From NCBI GenBank assembly GCA_903970445.1, contig CAJCIP010000106.1, positions 1 through 37,073 on the forward strand: a stretch of DNA of 37,073 nt. Direction: 5' to 3'. The DNA is from Verrucomicrobia bacterium Tous-C9LFEB (GTDB lineage Bacteria > Acidobacteriota > Terriglobia > Terriglobales > Acidobacteriaceae). Below the pieces are notes generated by a model that had not been told where the DNA came from, ran no database searches, and saw only the letters and a program-made list of their open reading frames with translations. Positions 24,590 to 31,887 of this stretch are shown here, piece by piece; the first letter of the stretch is position 1; each line of letters opens with the position of its first letter. A program made the position numbers and the translations under genes.

Positions 24590-25360
24590 ATGGATCTTCA
24601 ACTCAACGAATCCGTCGCATTCGTCGCCGGCTCTTCCCGCGGCATCGGCCGCGCCATCGCCGCCGCACTGCTTGCGGAAGGCGCAAGCGTCGTCCTCACG
24701 GGACGCGACGAAGCATCGCTACGTGAAACTGAAAGAGCACTCGACGCACCCGAGCGCGTTCTCAGCGTTACGGGCGACTTCACGAATGCTGAAACCATCG
24801 CATCAGCCTTCGACCAGACCATCGCCCGCTTCGGGAAGATCGACCACCTCATCGCCAACCTCGGCACCGGCAGCGGCAAACCCGGATGGAACCAATCGCC
24901 GGGAGAATGGCAACGCCTCTTCGAACTCAACTTCTTCGGTTCCGTCCGCCTCACGCAAGCGGCACTTCCCTATCTGCTCAAGAACGAGAACGGCGGAAGC
25001 ATTCTCTACATTTCCTCCATCGTCGCTGTCGAAGCCACACCCGCTCCGCTACCCTATTCCGCAGCCAAAGCCGCTCTCAACAACTACTCAAAAAACCTTG
25101 CTCGGCAACTTGGTCCTCAAAAGATCCGCGTAAACACCATCGCGCCCGGAAACATCTACTTCGAGGGCGGCTCCTGGGAGCGCCACCTCGCCAACCGCCG
25201 CGAGCAGGTCGAACAAATGCTGCAAACCGATGTGCCCCAACAACGCTTCGGCAAACCCGAAGAGATCGCCTCACTCGCGACATGGCTCTGCTCACCGCAG
25301 GCAAACTTCTCAACCGGCGCATGTTTCGTGGTGGATGGCGGCCAGACGCGTAGTGTCTAA
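24590..25360 (+). CDS. Short-chain dehydrogenase/reductase (SDR), classical
   Basis: A 256-residue SDR. The cofactor motif reads AGSSRGIG (residues 13-20), with Ala in place of the usual Thr. The catalytic residues are Ser143 (YISS), Tyr156 and Lys160 (YSAAK); the tail has GACFVVDGGQ. Arg near the end of strand 2 (VLTGRDEAS) points to NADP preference. It is separated from the SDR before it by a repeat of the dispersed family and so is likely its own transcript. It resembles 3-oxoacyl-ACP reductase-like SDRs of unknown substrate. Confidence 0.88.
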   Translation: MDLQLNESVAFVAGSSRGIGRAIAAALLAEGASVVLTGRDEASLRETERALDAPERVLSVTGDFTNAETIASAFDQTIARFGKIDHLIANLGTGSGKPGWNQSPGEWQRLFELNFFGSVRLTQAALPYLLKNENGGSILYISSIVAVEATPAPLPYSAAKAALNNYSKNLARQLGPQKIRVNTIAPGNIYFEGGSWERHLANRREQVEQMLQTDVPQQRFGKPEEIASLATWLCSPQANFSTGACFVVDGGQTRSV

Positions 25361-25436
25361 GATCACCTGCGCTTATCCCACTTTGGAAAACATGAAACGG
25401 TACCCTACATCGTGTGTCCAGAACGTCTGCATGGCT

Positions 25437-25844
25437 CTAACTCTGCAGCGTCACAAAGATTTCTGACCGGATCTTCCAGCCTTCCGCTGTATGGCGCCAC
25501 ATCGCGGCGTAGGAGCCGGTAAATGCGACGGCTCCGGAAGGAAGTGTCGCAATCCAACTGCCGTTCTCAGCGGCAAGGCTCCGGTCCGCTGCAACCTTCA
25601 CCATCTCAGGCGTGCGCACATGGGTCATGCTGTTCTTCGGGTGGTCAAAGCCTTCTTTAAACAAACGAAGATACTCGGCACGGGAGGAAACGAAGGTGCC
25701 ATCGCCAATGACGCCAACATAGTCCTCGCTTAGGGAGTCTGCCACGCCAAGCAGATTGTGCTTCGCAATCGAACGGTTAGAGTGCGCACGTGCGCGACGA
25801 ATTGCCGCATCGTCTGATTCTTCGTTCCACTTCGCATCCGGCAT
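25437..25844 (-). CDS. NTF2-like / SnoaL-like (DUF4440-type) protein
   Basis: A 135-residue single-domain alpha+beta protein. It starts MPDAKWNEESDDAAIRRARAHS and has ADSLSEDYVGVIGDGTFVSSRAEY and GAVAFTGSYAAMWRHTAEGWKI, the shape and end strand of NTF2-like DUF4440 proteins. The ATG at 25844 is preferred; a TTG three codons upstream is possible. Family members may be small-molecule binding proteins, isomerases or hydrolases, and none can be chosen here. It is convergent with the SDR gene at 24590. Confidence 0.75.
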   Translation of the reverse strand: MPDAKWNEESDDAAIRRARAHSNRSIAKHNLLGVADSLSEDYVGVIGDGTFVSSRAEYLRLFKEGFDHPKNSMTHVRTPEMVKVAADRSLAAENGSWIATLPSGAVAFTGSYAAMWRHTAEGWKIRSEIFVTLQS

Positions 25845-26005
25845 ATCGTTCAATCACAACGACTTTACCGCATAGTGGTTGTCCCGCTGTGGTCTATTGC
25901 GAACGCTTCAATGACGATAAGCCGACTTATCGGTACTAACCGAAGCCAATGTTTCTCGGATCCGGGAATATCATGGTGACGCTAATGTGATCTCTAAAAG
26001 GACCA

Positions 26006-26533
26006 ATGATGGACTGTATTCGTTTCGGACTTTTGGCGATGAAGATTTCAGTTTTTTCGACACTTCAACTTGTCGCTCCGATCCTCCTCACCGCACAGAC
26101 TACGACGATCCACGTTCGCGTCGTAGATGGGCGCACAGGAGCCTCCCTGTCAGGAATGAAGTTGGCGTTAGTGGACTATCACAACGGCAAAAGCGGAGTA
26201 GACCACGACGACCTTAACGGCAGAAAGTTCGTTACAACCTCAGCGGTTGGCGACTTGTACATAGCGACTCCAGACGTACAAGGTGTCATCGTGTTCAACG
26301 GTATGGGCAGAGATAGAATGTGGACGACTTGCTCAAATCAGAAGTTTTATGACAGCACTTCGCGGACTTACGGAAGCGAGTACCTCTATCCGGTCTCCGC
26401 GATTATGAATTCGGGCATGGTGACCAAAAACAGATGCGGCAAGGTGAGCGAAGCAGCAAAGGCCGGAGAACTCGTCATCTTCATTCGCCCCACCACTTGG
26501 TGGGAGAGGTTTGTCGCAGGTATGAGGTCATGA
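26006..26533 (+). CDS. Exported hypothetical protein
   Basis: A 175-residue protein. AAGGA lies five bases before the ATG at 26006, and a signal peptide-like stretch covers about residues 7-30 (ending ILLTAQT). The next segment, TIHVRVVDGRTGASLSGMKLALVD, looks like a carboxypeptidase-regulatory or transthyretin-like beta-sandwich as found in many exported acidobacterial proteins. Two cysteines (about 110 and 146) could pair. It ends with a Trp-rich tail (TTWWERF). No enzyme motif. The function is unknown. Confidence 0.62.
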   Translation: MMDCIRFGLLAMKISVFSTLQLVAPILLTAQTTTIHVRVVDGRTGASLSGMKLALVDYHNGKSGVDHDDLNGRKFVTTSAVGDLYIATPDVQGVIVFNGMGRDRMWTTCSNQKFYDSTSRTYGSEYLYPVSAIMNSGMVTKNRCGKVSEAAKAGELVIFIRPTTWWERFVAGMRS

Positions 26534-26721
26534 AGCTGTTCCACCAAGCCTGATCATTGCTCCTCATAAACGCCGTTATCGTCATCGATGTGTGACTTCC
26601 AAGATGCCGACTCATGAGTGCTCATCGATATCCGTTTTCAATACCTTGCTTGCCAACCACGTGGATGATGGTTATGAGGAACGACTAAGCATCGTGAGAT
26701 CGGGCAATGCAGGAACTTCGT

Positions 26722-27608
26722 TCAACAGAGTCGGTGGGTTGGAGATTCCCAGTAGGCCGTCTGAAATCTGCGCTTTCGATAGACTCTTTCAAACTTCGTC
26801 GATCCTGCTTCTATGATGCACAGTTGTGCGGCCCTGAATTCGCGCTCCATCTCACTATCCCTACAACTGATCTCGGCGTGGCGCAGTTTTTCAAGCGCGG
26901 CCGGCGACTTAATCCAGCGCTCAAGTTGAGCATATTGGGCAGCACAACGGTTCCAAAATGGCCCGCGGTGGGGAAGTTCGAACCACTCCTCAATCCTGAT
27001 TCTCGAATCTTCTCCGTCCCATACCGGACGCTCGTGGACGGTGTTTTGGTCCGTGTAAGCAATCTCGCTGCCGAGGATCAGCGAAGACAGCGCCCAACTG
27101 GCAGACAAACGTTCGTCATCAGCCCACTGATCTAGGTAAGAACCAAGATCATCTTCGCACTGGCTGATGCAACACAGCCATTGATTCACATCTAGATAAC
27201 CGCCTTCTATGGGAGGATTAGAGCGAACGGCGTCCCACACTGCTTCAAGCATTCGCTCGATAGCTTCTGTTCTTGTTCGGACCATGTCCGCCATTTGCCG
27301 TATCGCAAAATGCCAAAGACCAATTCGGGATTCGGCGTTTCTAACGCTCCAGCAGTCAGCACCAGTTCAAAAATACGTGGAAGAAAATGCTTGTAGCAGC
27401 CGAGGTCTCCCCAGACCATGAGAGCCTCGGTGGAATATTCGGCAAGATGCTCCCATTGGAGTTCCCGAAGAGGCGCTGCATGAAGTAGACCGTTAGCGTC
27501 CTCCGAATGACAACACGGACACGGGAATGTTTCGCGAGGCAATGGGTAGGGTGAAAAAGCCGCGTAAAGGCCGTCAATCGCATCGCTGAGCAACTTCGGA
27601 CAATTCAT
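26722..27608 (-). pseudogene. Conserved hypothetical protein, split by one frameshift
   Basis: Two overlapping frames on the minus strand together make one protein of about 295 residues. The first begins MNCPKLLSDAIDGLYAAF (ATG at 27608; GTG at 27623 also open), has CPCCHSED, then ALMVWGDLGCYKHFLPRIFEL and RYGKWRTWSEQEQ. The second continues from about 27270 with EAIERMLEAVWDAVRSNPP, then LDVNQWLCCISQCEDDL and LDQW. I recognise this order (KHFLPR...KWRTW...AI..FL.A.W...L) from a family of uncharacterised bacterial proteins read in a single frame. The shift lies about 27262-27290 and fits one missing base. The function is unknown. It may be a decayed gene or a sequencing error. Confidence 0.7.
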
Positions 27609-27708
27609 GATTTTGATCTTCACTCAACAGGACCAAGTAACGATTAACGCGGTCTCAGAAGTGACGGCCAAATGCGTATCACTCTGAAAAGGGGTTCTCG
27701 CTCCATGC

Positions 27709-28105
27709 TCAATCCCAATCAAAGACTATCGGCGCATCCACTTTGAGCACGTTGTGCACAGGACAGGAGTGAGCGGCTTCTTCCAGCTTTCGACGTTGCC
27801 GTTCATCAAGTGCGCCCGGAACGTGAACTCTCACTGCGATCTTGCTGATGCGGCGAGGCGCGTTTGCCATTTCTTTCTCAACGTGTGCTGTTGCACCAGA
27901 GATGTCTACTCCCAAAGAACGCGCTGCAATCCCCATGATGCTGAGAATGCAACTGCCGAGGGAAACGGATAGAAGTTCACTAGGAGAGAAGCTCTCGCCA
28001 TTGCCCCTGACTGTCGCGTGGAGCGTCGGTTGTAATGACAGTTCCAGATTCGTGCGTGGCTGTGCAATGCAAGGAACCTTCGTACGTCACAGTGATCTCG
28101 TTCAT
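27709..28105 (-). pseudogene. OsmC-family peroxiredoxin-like protein, split by one frameshift
   Basis: Translating the minus strand from the ATG at 28105 gives MNEITVTYEGSLHCTATH and ends ITTDAPRDSQG. That frame then hits a stop, but a +1 change picks up NGESFSPSELLSVSLGSC, MGIAARSLGV and HSCPVHNVLKVDAPIVF. The two parts together have the OsmC order: N-terminal strands, then the first redox Cys (LGSC) and the second (HSCPVHN). OsmC proteins reduce organic hydroperoxides in the cytoplasm. The junction is at a run of four C on the plus strand (28004-28007), so one extra base there would explain the break. With the shift removed, the protein would be about 131 residues. Confidence 0.75.
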
Positions 28106-28227
28106 AGCGCCTTCATTCTTCCACGGAACGGCCAATGAGATCAGTCCTGACAAACGCCGTTATCGTGAGAAGCTCAGGAGCCTCGCGGCAGAGGCAGTCT
28201 CCGTCACCTGCGATACTTAAACAAGCC

Positions 28228-29073
28228 ATGGTTACCCCACCCAACCGCGCACAATCCCTCTTCGATCTCACCGGCCGCGTAGCCCTCGTCACCGGCGGCG
28301 CTGGCCTGCTCGGCTACCACCACGGGGCAATCCTCGCCGCCGCAGGCGCACATGTCGTCCTGCTGGATCTCGCCGTCGCCAACCCACAGATGCGTGCTGA
28401 GCAGCTCACGAAAGAACACGGCCCCGAGTGCCTCGGCCTCGCCGTCGACATCACCGACGAAGCCTCGCTCGAATCCGCACGCGATGCCCTCCTAGAGAAG
28501 TTCGGTCGCATCGACATCCTGATCAACAACGCAGCCAACAACCCGAAGGTCGAAGATCAGAAGCCCGGCCAGCCATGGTCGCGCTTGGAAAACTTTCCCC
28601 TGGCAACATGGAACGCCGACATCGCCGTAGGGCTCACCGGCGCGTTCCTGTGCTCGCGCATTTTCGGCCACGAGATGGTGAAACGCGGCTCCGGCGTCAT
28701 CCTTAACGTCGCCTCCGATCTCGCCGTCATCGCCCCGGACCAGCGCCTCTACCGCCAGGAAGGCCTGCCCGATGATCAGCAGCCCGTAAAGCCGGTAACG
28801 TATTCCGTCGTAAAGACCGCGCTACTCGGCCTCACACGCTACCTTTCCACCTACTGGGTCGCGCAAGGCGTGCGCGTCAATGCTATCTCCCCCGGTGGCG
28901 TCTTCAACGGCCAGCCGGACGAGTTCACCGCGAAGCTGCACGCTCTCATCCCGATGGCCCGCATGGCGCACAAAGACGAGTACCAGGGTGCGGTGCTGTT
29001 CCTCTGCTCGGACGCCAGCTCGTACATGACAGGCCAGAATCTTATCGTGGACGGCGGCCGCAGCGTTCTATAG
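28228..29073 (+). CDS. Short-chain dehydrogenase/reductase (SDR)
   Basis: A 281-residue SDR. The ATG at 28228 is chosen; the open frame runs up to 28135 but adds an unrelated basic stretch. Motifs are TGGAGLLG (residues 22-29), NNAANNP, catalytic Ser in LNVASDL, and YSVVK (Tyr192, Lys196); the end reads MTGQNLIVDGGR. Overall layout, with the insert before the active-site Tyr, is like the SDR at 23556, so the two are likely paralogues. An Asp in LLDLAV after strand 2 points to NAD. Relatives occur in sugar-modification loci; the substrate is unknown. Confidence 0.88.
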   Translation: MVTPPNRAQSLFDLTGRVALVTGGAGLLGYHHGAILAAAGAHVVLLDLAVANPQMRAEQLTKEHGPECLGLAVDITDEASLESARDALLEKFGRIDILINNAANNPKVEDQKPGQPWSRLENFPLATWNADIAVGLTGAFLCSRIFGHEMVKRGSGVILNVASDLAVIAPDQRLYRQEGLPDDQQPVKPVTYSVVKTALLGLTRYLSTYWVAQGVRVNAISPGGVFNGQPDEFTAKLHALIPMARMAHKDEYQGAVLFLCSDASSYMTGQNLIVDGGRSVL

Positions 29074-29097
29074 AAAAGCGTGCGCCGCAACGATCCG

Positions 29098-29160
29098 GTC
29101 ATTTCGACCGAAGCGCATCATGCCTTTAAAGTCGTCATCCTGAGCGCAGCGAAGGACCTT
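29098..29160. repeat. Two dispersed repeat units
   Basis: 29098-29115 reads GTCATTTCGACCGAAGCG, a partial copy of the 24.44 kb repeat. 29134-29160 is a copy of the GTCATCCTGAGCG(C)AGCGAAGGACC type, which recurs at 29884. Both lie between the SDR gene and the next gene. Confidence 0.6.
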
Positions 29161-29260
29161 CGTATTAGCGTCCGAGTCGCAACCCTATCTGGAGCGTGCG
29201 ACATCTATGGACGGTAACCATGCCCTTCTGTAAACATGTTCTGCGGATAGGAGAACGAAC

Positions 29261-29782
29261 TTGAAACACCTTCTTGCCTCATTTCTCTGCCTCTTTGCTT
29301 TTCCGCTTGTCGCGCAAACTACGCCCGCCCCGGCTTCTGACAAAGCGCCCGGCATTCTTGCCGCAGCCTCCGTCCAGCAGCTCATGCCGCCATCGGTCTT
29401 CTTCGCTGGACAGAGTGCAACAGTGCAAATCCGCAACAGCGCCGGCATTCGATTCGCCGACGGCAAGCTCGCGCTCGCGGGACTCGTCGACACCGGTGGC
29501 TACTCCACTGGCGTGCGCGAAAAGTACCAGTTCTATCTCATCACCGAAGCCGCTTTGGACGCGGGCGGCAAGCACATCGCCCCCGGCGCGTACGGATGCG
29601 GCTTCGTCGGCGGCAAGTTCCTGCTCATGGACATCGGCGGCGGCGACCTGCTCCAAAGCACCACCACGACCGACTCCATGTTCAAGCGCCCTCGCCCACT
29701 GCAGGTCATCGCGGGTAGCACAGATGGCGAGTTCAAGATCTATCTCGGCCGCGAGTACGTCGCGTTGAAGCGCTCGAAGTAG
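29261..29782 (+). CDS. Exported hypothetical protein
   Basis: A 173-residue protein with a TTG start at 29261, supported by TAGGAGAA six bases upstream. A signal peptide covers about residues 1-19 (MKHLLASFLCLFAFPLVAQ). The mature part contains VFFAGQSATVQIRNSAGIRFADGKLALAGLVDT as a beta-rich region, then YQFYLITEAAL and GAYGCGFVGGKFLLMDIGGG, ending FKIYLGREYVAL. I know this layout from small uncharacterised exported proteins of Acidobacteria. No catalytic motif. The function is unknown. Its stop codon lies within a perfect tandem repeat. Confidence 0.65.
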   Translation: MKHLLASFLCLFAFPLVAQTTPAPASDKAPGILAAASVQQLMPPSVFFAGQSATVQIRNSAGIRFADGKLALAGLVDTGGYSTGVREKYQFYLITEAALDAGGKHIAPGAYGCGFVGGKFLLMDIGGGDLLQSTTTTDSMFKRPRPLQVIAGSTDGEFKIYLGREYVALKRSK

Positions 29783-29812
29783 AGCCGCTACGGAAGTAGA
29801 GCCGCTACGGAA
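29779..29812. repeat. Perfect 17-base tandem repeat containing a stop codon
   Basis: GTAGAGCCGCTACGGAA occurs twice without a gap (29779-29795, 29796-29812). The TAG at 29780-29782 is the stop of the exported protein gene. The unit holds the short palindrome TAGAGCCGCTA. Confidence 0.8.
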
Positions 29813-30169
29813 CCAAGGGCCATCGACATAGGTCGCTTTCTGAATGCGATACATTCTGAGTCATTTTTGAAGCAAGAGAATTTGTCATCCTGAGCGAAGT
29901 CAGGCGCGTTCTTGCGCCGGACGCAGTCGAAGGACCCCGAGGAAGTTTCTTCAACTCAATCGCTTCCCCATTTCAACCGGAATATCCCAAAACCGTTGCG
30001 CATTCGCTGGTCGCTAGGCGAGCAAAAATCTTCGCGGGCAATCAGTCAGCCATGCTCTTTCCAAGGGCCTCAATGCACCACCTTTGCTACTCTTATCCAG
30101 ACCCACTGAGTTCATCGCCAGCCCCAACCAAGACGAATTCCCGTGCGTCTTCAGGAGCCGTTCTCTTCC
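29783..30169. other. 387-base intergenic region
   Basis: This region holds the rest of the tandem repeat, a dispersed repeat with an internal hairpin (29884-29938), and the AGGAG at 30152 that may serve the next gene. The remaining sequence shows no gene, RNA or clear promoter that I can support. Confidence 0.6.
29884..29938. repeat. Dispersed repeat, GTCATCCTGAGCGAAG type with an internal hairpin
   Basis: The ends GTCATCCTGAGCGAAGT and GCAGTCGAAGGACCCC match the 29134 element. Between them lies a hairpin, GGCGC (29903-29907) and GCGCC (29914-29918), with a 6-base loop, absent in the shorter copy. Confidence 0.6.
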
Positions 30170-31144
30170 GTGCCGAAGCCCCACCTAGAACGTGTCCTGA
30201 TCACCGGCGCCTCCGGCACCCTCGGTTACAACGTTGTCCGTCAGCTCAGCGCCGCACATCCTGAAACCCGTCTGCACGTTCTCATGCGCACGCTGAATCC
30301 TTCGCTCTTCGGCGACCTCGCGAACGTCACCGCCCAACAGGTCGATATGCTCGACACCGACGGCGTTTCCTCGGCCGTCAAAGCGTTCCAGCCGAACGCG
30401 ATCATCCACTGCGCCGCCAGCGGTGTCCGTCCTTCCGCCATCGGCTATTTCGACCTCGTCAACCTGAACGTCTCTGCAACGCTGCACCTTTTCCGCGCGG
30501 CCTGCGACATCCCGGATTGCCACTTTATTCACATCAGCACCGGCTTGGTCTACGGACAGCAGGACCGCCCCTGCCGCGAGACCGACGCCGTCAACACACT
30601 GCATCCCTACGGCGCCACCAAAGCCGCCGCCGACTGCGTTCTCCGCGCCGCCGCCGAGCGCCTCAACCGCCAGCTCACCATCGTCCGCCCCTTCTCCTTC
30701 ACCGGCCTGCACGACGGCGGCGACCGCCTCTTCCCCTCGCTGCTCCGCGCCGCGCTCGAAGGCAAACCCTTCGCCATGTCCCCCGGCACGCAGCAGCGCG
30801 ACTTCTGCGCCGTGCAGGACGTCGCCGACGCCATCCAGCTCATTCTGGAGCAGGGCGACCATCCCGGCCGCGACATCTTCAACGTCGGCAGCGGCCTCTC
30901 CATATCCCTGGGACGAATCGTGCATCAGGTTGCCACCCAACTATCTCTCGATGTCGAAATCCAATTTGGGGCGCGACCCTTCCACCCACTTGAGCCGCCA
31001 CAGCTTATCGCGGATCTTTCCCGCACGCAGGCCCTGGGATGGCATCCAAGAATCAATCTGGCATATGCGGTTTGGCAGTTAGCCCGTGCCGCGTTCCCCC
31101 AACTTCAAGTAACGGAACCTAAGCAATTTCGAGAGTTTGCATGA
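30170..31144 (+). CDS. NAD-dependent epimerase/dehydratase family protein
   Basis: About 324 residues, an extended SDR. I chose the GTG at 30170, behind AGGAG (spacing about 12 bases); a GTG at 30143 is also open. Motifs are ERVLITGASGTLGYNVV (NAD binding), the ISTGLVYG strand and HPYGATKAA (Tyr-x-x-x-Lys). Later: RPFSFTGLHDGG and RDFCAVQDVADAI, as in UDP/CDP-sugar epimerases and dehydratases. It starts a tight operon: its TGA overlaps the next ATG as ATGA at 31141-31144. It most likely makes or modifies a nucleotide sugar for the glycosyltransferases downstream; the substrate is not identified. Confidence 0.88.
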   Translation: MPKPHLERVLITGASGTLGYNVVRQLSAAHPETRLHVLMRTLNPSLFGDLANVTAQQVDMLDTDGVSSAVKAFQPNAIIHCAASGVRPSAIGYFDLVNLNVSATLHLFRAACDIPDCHFIHISTGLVYGQQDRPCRETDAVNTLHPYGATKAAADCVLRAAAERLNRQLTIVRPFSFTGLHDGGDRLFPSLLRAALEGKPFAMSPGTQQRDFCAVQDVADAIQLILEQGDHPGRDIFNVGSGLSISLGRIVHQVATQLSLDVEIQFGARPFHPLEPPQLIADLSRTQALGWHPRINLAYAVWQLARAAFPQLQVTEPKQFREFA

Positions 31145-31887
31145 GTGAAGCTGTAACCGCGAGCACCGGGCCTGAGCTGAGCATCGTGATCCCCTGCTAC
31201 AAAGAGGCCGAAAACCTTGCCGTCATGCTGCCAAAGATCAAGGATGCCGCCGCAGCGTTGACGCCGAGCTACGAAGTCCTCATCGTCGACACACAGGAGC
31301 CGATGGACAACACCTCGGAGGTCTGCGCCGCGAACGGCGTCCGCCACGTCTTCCGTCGCGGCGGCAACTCCTACGGCGACGCGCAACGAACCATCATCGC
31401 CGAGGCCCGCGGCACCTACATGCTCAACATGGACGCCGATGGCTCCCACAATCCGGTCTACTTTGCACGCATGTGGGCTGAACGCGAGCACAACGACATC
31501 ACCATCGGTTCGCGCTACGCTCCCGGGGGCCACACAGAAAACCCGGCAGTCCTCATCTGGATGAGCTACATCGTCAATCTCACGTTCCGCGTGGCCTTCA
31601 AGATCAAGGCGAAGGATGTGACAAATAGTTTTCGCTTATACCGCCGGAGCGTGCTTACTCCTCTTCACCTCGATTCAAACGACTTCGATATCCTTGAGGA
31701 GATACTCATCAAGGCTGTCATTCGTGATCCGAACCTTCGCATCGGTGAGGTTCCGGTTACTTTCGAGCGTCGCAAAGCCGGCGAGTCAAAGCGGAAACTG
31801 GCACAATTCGCTTTCGGGTACGTCAAGACGTTGAAACGCCTGCGCGCGTTCGCCGCCGCAGAGCGCGAGGAGCTAAAGAAGAAATGA
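31141..31887 (+). CDS. GT2 glycosyltransferase, dolichyl-phosphate mannose synthase-like
   Basis: A 248-residue GT-A enzyme without membrane helices. It starts LSIVIPCYKEAENLAVML, has the metal site D98-A-D100 (NMDADGSHNP), GSRYAPGG, and the end segment KDVTNSFRLYRRSVL, like the D-x-TSGFRxY motif of DPM1-type synthases. Those enzymes load a nucleotide sugar on polyprenyl phosphate at the cytoplasmic face. The first motif reads VDTQEPMDNT instead of VDDxSxDxT, so the first acidic pair is reduced. It overlaps by ATGA both with the gene before (31141) and the one after (31884). It may supply a lipid-linked sugar for the two GT87 proteins that follow. Confidence 0.88.
   Translation: MSEAVTASTGPELSIVIPCYKEAENLAVMLPKIKDAAAALTPSYEVLIVDTQEPMDNTSEVCAANGVRHVFRRGGNSYGDAQRTIIAEARGTYMLNMDADGSHNPVYFARMWAEREHNDITIGSRYAPGGHTENPAVLIWMSYIVNLTFRVAFKIKAKDVTNSFRLYRRSVLTPLHLDSNDFDILEEILIKAVIRDPNLRIGEVPVTFERRKAGESKRKLAQFAFGYVKTLKRLRAFAAAEREELKKK

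Noticed and set aside
26592-26816. A 74-codon plus-strand frame after the exported protein gene
   Set aside because: It has no ribosome-binding site or recognisable feature and overlaps the end of the broken conserved gene on the other strand.
27842-28138. Plus-strand frame opposite the OsmC-family gene
   Set aside because: The minus strand gives a recognisable OsmC protein once a single frameshift is allowed, so this frame is a by-product.
20660-28138. A possible defence island (toxin-antitoxin pair, small unknown genes, broken genes)
   Set aside because: Apart from the toxin-antitoxin pair there is no nuclease, helicase, methylase or sensor gene; the neighbours are sugar and redox enzymes.
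29842-29866. Possible terminator hairpin GAATG...CATTC followed by a T-run
   Set aside because: The stem is only five bases and the T-run lies several bases further on; too weak to call.
30185-30940. A 251-codon minus-strand frame opposite the epimerase gene (and a similar one at 32262-32993)
   Set aside because: Both are shadows of well-supported extended-SDR genes; the Gly/Ala/Val/Glu-rich products have no domain order.
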